Shown here in pieces: positions 59,634 to 64,000 of a DNA stretch of 64,000 nucleotides. The notes below the pieces were generated by a model. It was given only the letters and a program-made list of their open reading frames with translations, did no database searches and was not told where the DNA came from. The stretch's first letter is position 1. Every line of letters begins with the position of its first letter. The stretch lies in assembly GCA_946699065.1 (NCBI GenBank), contig CAMPDV010000017.1, positions 1,426,001 through 1,490,000 of the forward strand, given 5' to 3'. Origin of the DNA: Loxodes magnus. Lineage: Eukaryota > Ciliophora > Karyorelictea > Loxodida > Loxodidae. Position numbers and translations under genes: made by a program.

Positions 59634-60071
59634 ATGCCTAATCTTTCAATGGCTATCTTTTAAGATCAAAGAAAAGGTAAATCTATAGCAAATAAAAATT
59701 AAAGAATGAAACTTAAAATAGAACTTTTTTATAGCTTATGAACCAAATTCCCGATTAAATGCTATAGTGCTCACTAAAATAATGATAGTTAGAATGTGGA
59801 ATATATAGCTTTTACTAGAAAAAGCAGAATTAAAGATAAGGAATGCAAAGTAAGAATATATACAACTAATTACTCAGGATATAAGAAGTTTAGGTTATAC
59901 GAATAGGTTGATAAATTTTAGATCTAGGTATATTCAAAATAGATTAAAGACATTCATTTTGAAAGCCTTAATGCTAGAAATCTGAAATCCCAATTGAAGA
60001 ACTGACAAATAAAAAAAAAATAGAAAAAATACTTGAAGATAGATTTGAAAATAAACTCATTATATGATTGA
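59634..60071 (+). CDS. Hypothetical basic protein
   Basis: 145 codons from ATG (GTAAAAATG) to TGA 60069-60071. Start MPNLSMAIFQDQRKGKSIAN; then NDSQNVEYIAFTRKSRIKDK, ECKVRIYTTNYSGYKKFRLY, EQVDKFQIQVYSKQIKDIHF and a Lys-rich end. It shows alternating strands, perhaps a small beta domain. Two TGA codons (SLWTKF, KNWQIK) read as Trp. No family recognised. It lies 196 bases upstream of actin, same strand. Confidence 0.45.
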
Positions 60072-60267
60072 TTTTTAGATATTGTATGATCCTAATTTAT
60101 ATATTGATCAGAACAAAGTAGAAAGATATCTAAAAAGAAAAAAGAACTACTATGATTAAATATAGATTTCATATATCTCCTAGTTAAAATGGTTTTATTA
60201 AAGGAGTATAAGAAAATAAAAAGAGCTTGTAAATAATTAATAATTTGTTAGTTATAATTTTTATAAA

Positions 60268-61401
<1,134 letters not shown>

Positions 61402-61619
61402 TTTGATAAACTGCTGAATATTATATTGTTTTTTATCAAATTTTCCATTAACTATCTTACATGAAAATCCTTTCTTTTTTCCTTAATTTTTTCACAAAGA
61501 AGATGCAATTATTAGCTAATCAACATTAATGGGATTTATATTGATTGATGTCTAAACTAAAAGATATAAAGAAGACTATATTTAATTATAAGTTATTTAA
61601 TTAATTAATTAAGCTATTT

Positions 61620-62489
61620 TCATTCTTGAGGTTTCTATTTAAGTTTACTTTTCTTCTATTTTTTTTGCTTCTAATCTCCGTACTACTTTTGCTTCGTTCT
61701 CATTTTTTATTTAAGTTTTTGCTTTTTTTCTTTCATTTGTATTCTTCTTTAAGCTCCATCCAGCAATTCCTACAATAAAATTCTTACTTGTTTTTTCGCT
61801 TTTTTAATATTCATTTCTTTACCATTTAACTCTGTCCCTTATATTTAAAAGCATTTTTTCATATCCAATCTATTTTTAAACTATAAAAAAGCGAAACCTT
61901 TACTAACCTTATCTTCTTTACCTTTAACAATCCTTATATTAATAACCTCTCCAAATTAAGAAAACAGCCTAAACAAATCTTCTTCGTTTGTTTTTTTGGA
62001 TAAGTTTCCAATAAAAACTGAATCATCATAGTTTTGAAAACCTGTGCAAGATGTCAGAAAAAGATGCTTTTTATGTAACTTAATAATTCCAGACAATTCT
62101 TTGCATGCTTTTTGAGCATTTTCTTCAGATGATAGAACAGCATACGCTGACATCGTATCGCAATAGTCAAGCAGTTTATTAGTATGAACTGCTCCTTTAA
62201 TAGATAAGTTTCCTCTATCCACTGGGATATTACGAAACCTTATTTTTTAAATTCCATATTCTTTGAGTATCTTCTTAATCTCCTTTTTAGTAGTCTTTAT
62301 ATGCACATTCCCTATATAGATTGTCTTTTTTTCTTTTTCATCTTTTTCTTAATTCTTTTCCTTCTATTCCTCCTTTGTCTCTTCAACTTATTGTTTGGGA
62401 AGCTATATATTTAGGCTCTGGAAATTCAAGTTTATCTTTGGAGCTTTTGAAAATAGTAGGTCAATTGCTGAATTTTAATCTTAAGACAT
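61620..62489 (-). CDS. RBM34/Nop12-like RNA-binding protein, two RRMs
   Basis: 289 residues from ATG 62489 to TGA 61620-61622. A Lys/Glu-rich N-terminus precedes RRM1 (KTIYIGNVHIKTTKKEIKKI, then a long insert, YAVLSSEENAQKACKELSG) and RRM2 (DDSVFIGNLSKKTNEEDLFR, VSKGFAFLQFKNRLDMKKCF) with intact RNP2 (VFIGNL) and RNP1 (KGFAFLQF). The spacing of RRM1, with its broken middle, is that of RBM34/Nop12, a nucleolar factor for 60S ribosome assembly. The C-terminus is a Lys/Gln/Arg tail, again nucleolar in style. GTAAGAATTTTATTGTAG (near 61784-61767) could be an 18-nt in-frame intron removing six residues. Confidence 0.8.
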
Positions 62490-63465
62490 TATATTCTAAA
62501 AGTGACTTTAACTTAAAAATAGATTTATATATCTATTACACTCAATTCAGTTAATAACTAATATTAGCTCTTTTTGCTTTAATATTGAAAGTATTGACAG
62601 ATGTAATAGAACAAGAAAGATGCTATAGCTTATCAATGAATAACGTTAGTTAAAGCTAGAATGATAAGCTTTTGCTATATTTGCATTTCTTTTATTAATT
62701 GGATTCATATTATGGGCTATATCCCAATGTGTAAAAGACTTAGTATATCTTCTATATTATTAACTTCTGCTACTTAGTAGCATAAAGCAAACTAGGAGCC
62801 AGTTTAATGAAAACATCCCTCTTAATTCATATTTTCCTATTTCCTTTCTACTTTTTCTTAATAATATGTAGCTTAAGCTATTTTCTTTTAAGCCTTGTTT
62901 AAATTAAAATGAGGCTATTATTCTTATCTTCATAGAAAACAAATTTTGCTAGCATTTCTATTTTAAAAGCTTTTGCTACCAATCACACTTTGCATTATAT
63001 AGCAAGTGTGAAAGAGTTATATTATAAGAGCCAAACTAGAAGTTACAGATTAGTTAATTCCTTTATTTCCTTAAACTTACTAGAAGCTTTATATCTTTGC
63101 TCACTTTCTGAATCTCACATTTAGTGATTAAGTCCTCTTTCACTAACTTCTAAGCAGAAAGGCATTTATTCAGTTACATTTGATTAGGAACTACTAAACA
63201 GGCTATAACACAACTGAGTTTTAAAGCTTACATATTCACAGCTTTTTAAACAGCAAAATAAGCTAATTAGAAATATCTTTTCCTTCTTTATCTTTTCATG
63301 TTCAATTAAACCTTATAAAAGATAAGCACTCTGCACTACTTTAATAACTAGTAGTACTTAACTTAATTGGTTAAAAAACTCATTTATAAGACATTAAATC
63401 TGAAGGAGAATAATATAACTATCATAACTATTTTCAGCTTGAAATAGAATTAAGCTTAGCAATAG
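62490..63465. other. AT-rich region, no gene recognised
   Basis: About 1 kb; no supportable gene. The plus-strand frame 62321-62554 is the antisense shadow of the RBM34-like gene. Confidence 0.4.
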
Positions 63466-64000
63466 ATGAAAATAGAAAGAGAACGTGAAGAGTAAAAAAT
63501 TTAGTTAGTGAATTGCAAAAAATTAAATCTACTTATATCAATAAATTTCTTCTTAGTCTTCATCAAAACAATTAAAATAGTAATAAAGTTTTAATAAATT
63601 AATGAGCATTATTTAGCTTTATAAAGCTAAAGTAATGCATAAATAACAATATCAGAGGAATTTAAATCAAGAGGAGCAAAATAAAAAGCATTTCTTATTT
63701 ATCATTTTTAAGCTATTCAGGTTCTCAAACTCCAAGCTTATTTGTAGAATAAAAGAATAAAAATTAGTAAAATTATTGCTGTTTCAGATAATTTAGGCTT
63801 GAAAAGTCAAAACAATGTTTCTAACTAGGAATTTATTGTAATCTTAAAACACTTGAACAATATCTCAAAGGAAGAAACAATGATATAAACTTTTAACTAT
63901 TTAATCTGCATAAAATATCTGAAGTAACTTAAAGATTCATATTGCTTATTTATTAGCCAAGAGTATCAAAAATAAATAATTACTACATTTACATTTAATA
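63466..64000 (+). CDS. Hypothetical protein, runs off the window
   Basis: From ATG 63466 the frame stays free of TGA for all 178 codons to the end of the window, which is unlikely by chance. It reads MKIEREREEQKIQLVNCKKL, a hydrophobic piece (LLISINFFLVFIKTIKIVIK) that may partly be an intron, then KAFLIYHFQAIQVLKLQAYL, KIIAVSDNLGLKSQNNVSNQ and EFIVILKHLNNISKEETMIQ TFNYLICIKYLKQ. The last hundred residues are natural-looking helices. No domain recognised; C-terminus missing. Confidence 0.4.

Overview
The window is nuclear DNA of a ciliate that reads UAA and UAG as glutamine and UGA both as tryptophan and as the only stop. In the actin gene (60268-61401) conserved glutamines are written TAA/TAG, the conserved Trp before Asp-Asp-Met is TGA (60505-60507), and the reading still ends at TGA right after the C-terminal KCF. 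Asparaginyl-tRNA synthetase, two MFS transporters, a GDT1-type transporter, a TTLL ligase and others behave the same way. This matches the context-dependent code described for karyorelictids (Loxodes/Parduczia). Condylostoma is less likely, because no gene here clearly ends at TAA or TAG. DNA is very AT-rich and introns are tiny (about 16-25 nt, GT...AG), often visible only as a frame jump. Because all three stop codons can be sense, open frames mean little; calls rest on motifs, start context (AAAATG), divisible lengths after intron removal, and placement of the terminal TGA.

Layout. 0.2-8.5 kb is retroelement-rich: two insertions bounded by direct repeats (222-2049, 7601-8516) and two older relatives of a short non-LTR family that carries only a zinc-knuckle ORF1, plus a Q-rich coiled-coil gene. 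8.9-19.1 kb holds a thioredoxin-fold membrane protein, a four-TM protein, coiled-coil proteins, a TELO2-like gene and a Cys-rich type I membrane protein. 19.7-32.7 kb holds a double-FHA protein, a GDT1/TMEM165 transporter, an SV2-like MFS carrier, an MGSCC lipid-anchored protein, a Sel1-repeat membrane protein and a second Cys-rich protein. 33.3-47.5 kb holds a TRIM-like RING/B-box/PHR protein, an MFSD12-like carrier, a RING-RRM-RRM-MLLE protein, a TTLL3/10-like ligase and a GST-fused AsnRS. 48-57 kb is LINE-rich, with a possible AP2-like protein, a small secreted protein and a paralogue of the 7-kb coiled-coil gene. 57.4-64 kb holds an ankyrin protein diverging over 10 bp from a small gene, a small unknown, actin, an RBM34/Nop12-like RRM protein and a partial ORF.

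Genes are monocistronic, unrelated in function and closely packed, often tail-to-tail with 3' ends touching or overlapping. No operons, CRISPR arrays, rRNA or tRNA genes were recognised. Most coordinates of the well-supported genes are frame-checked; ends of TELO2, TTLL and the RING-RRM-MLLE gene remain uncertain.
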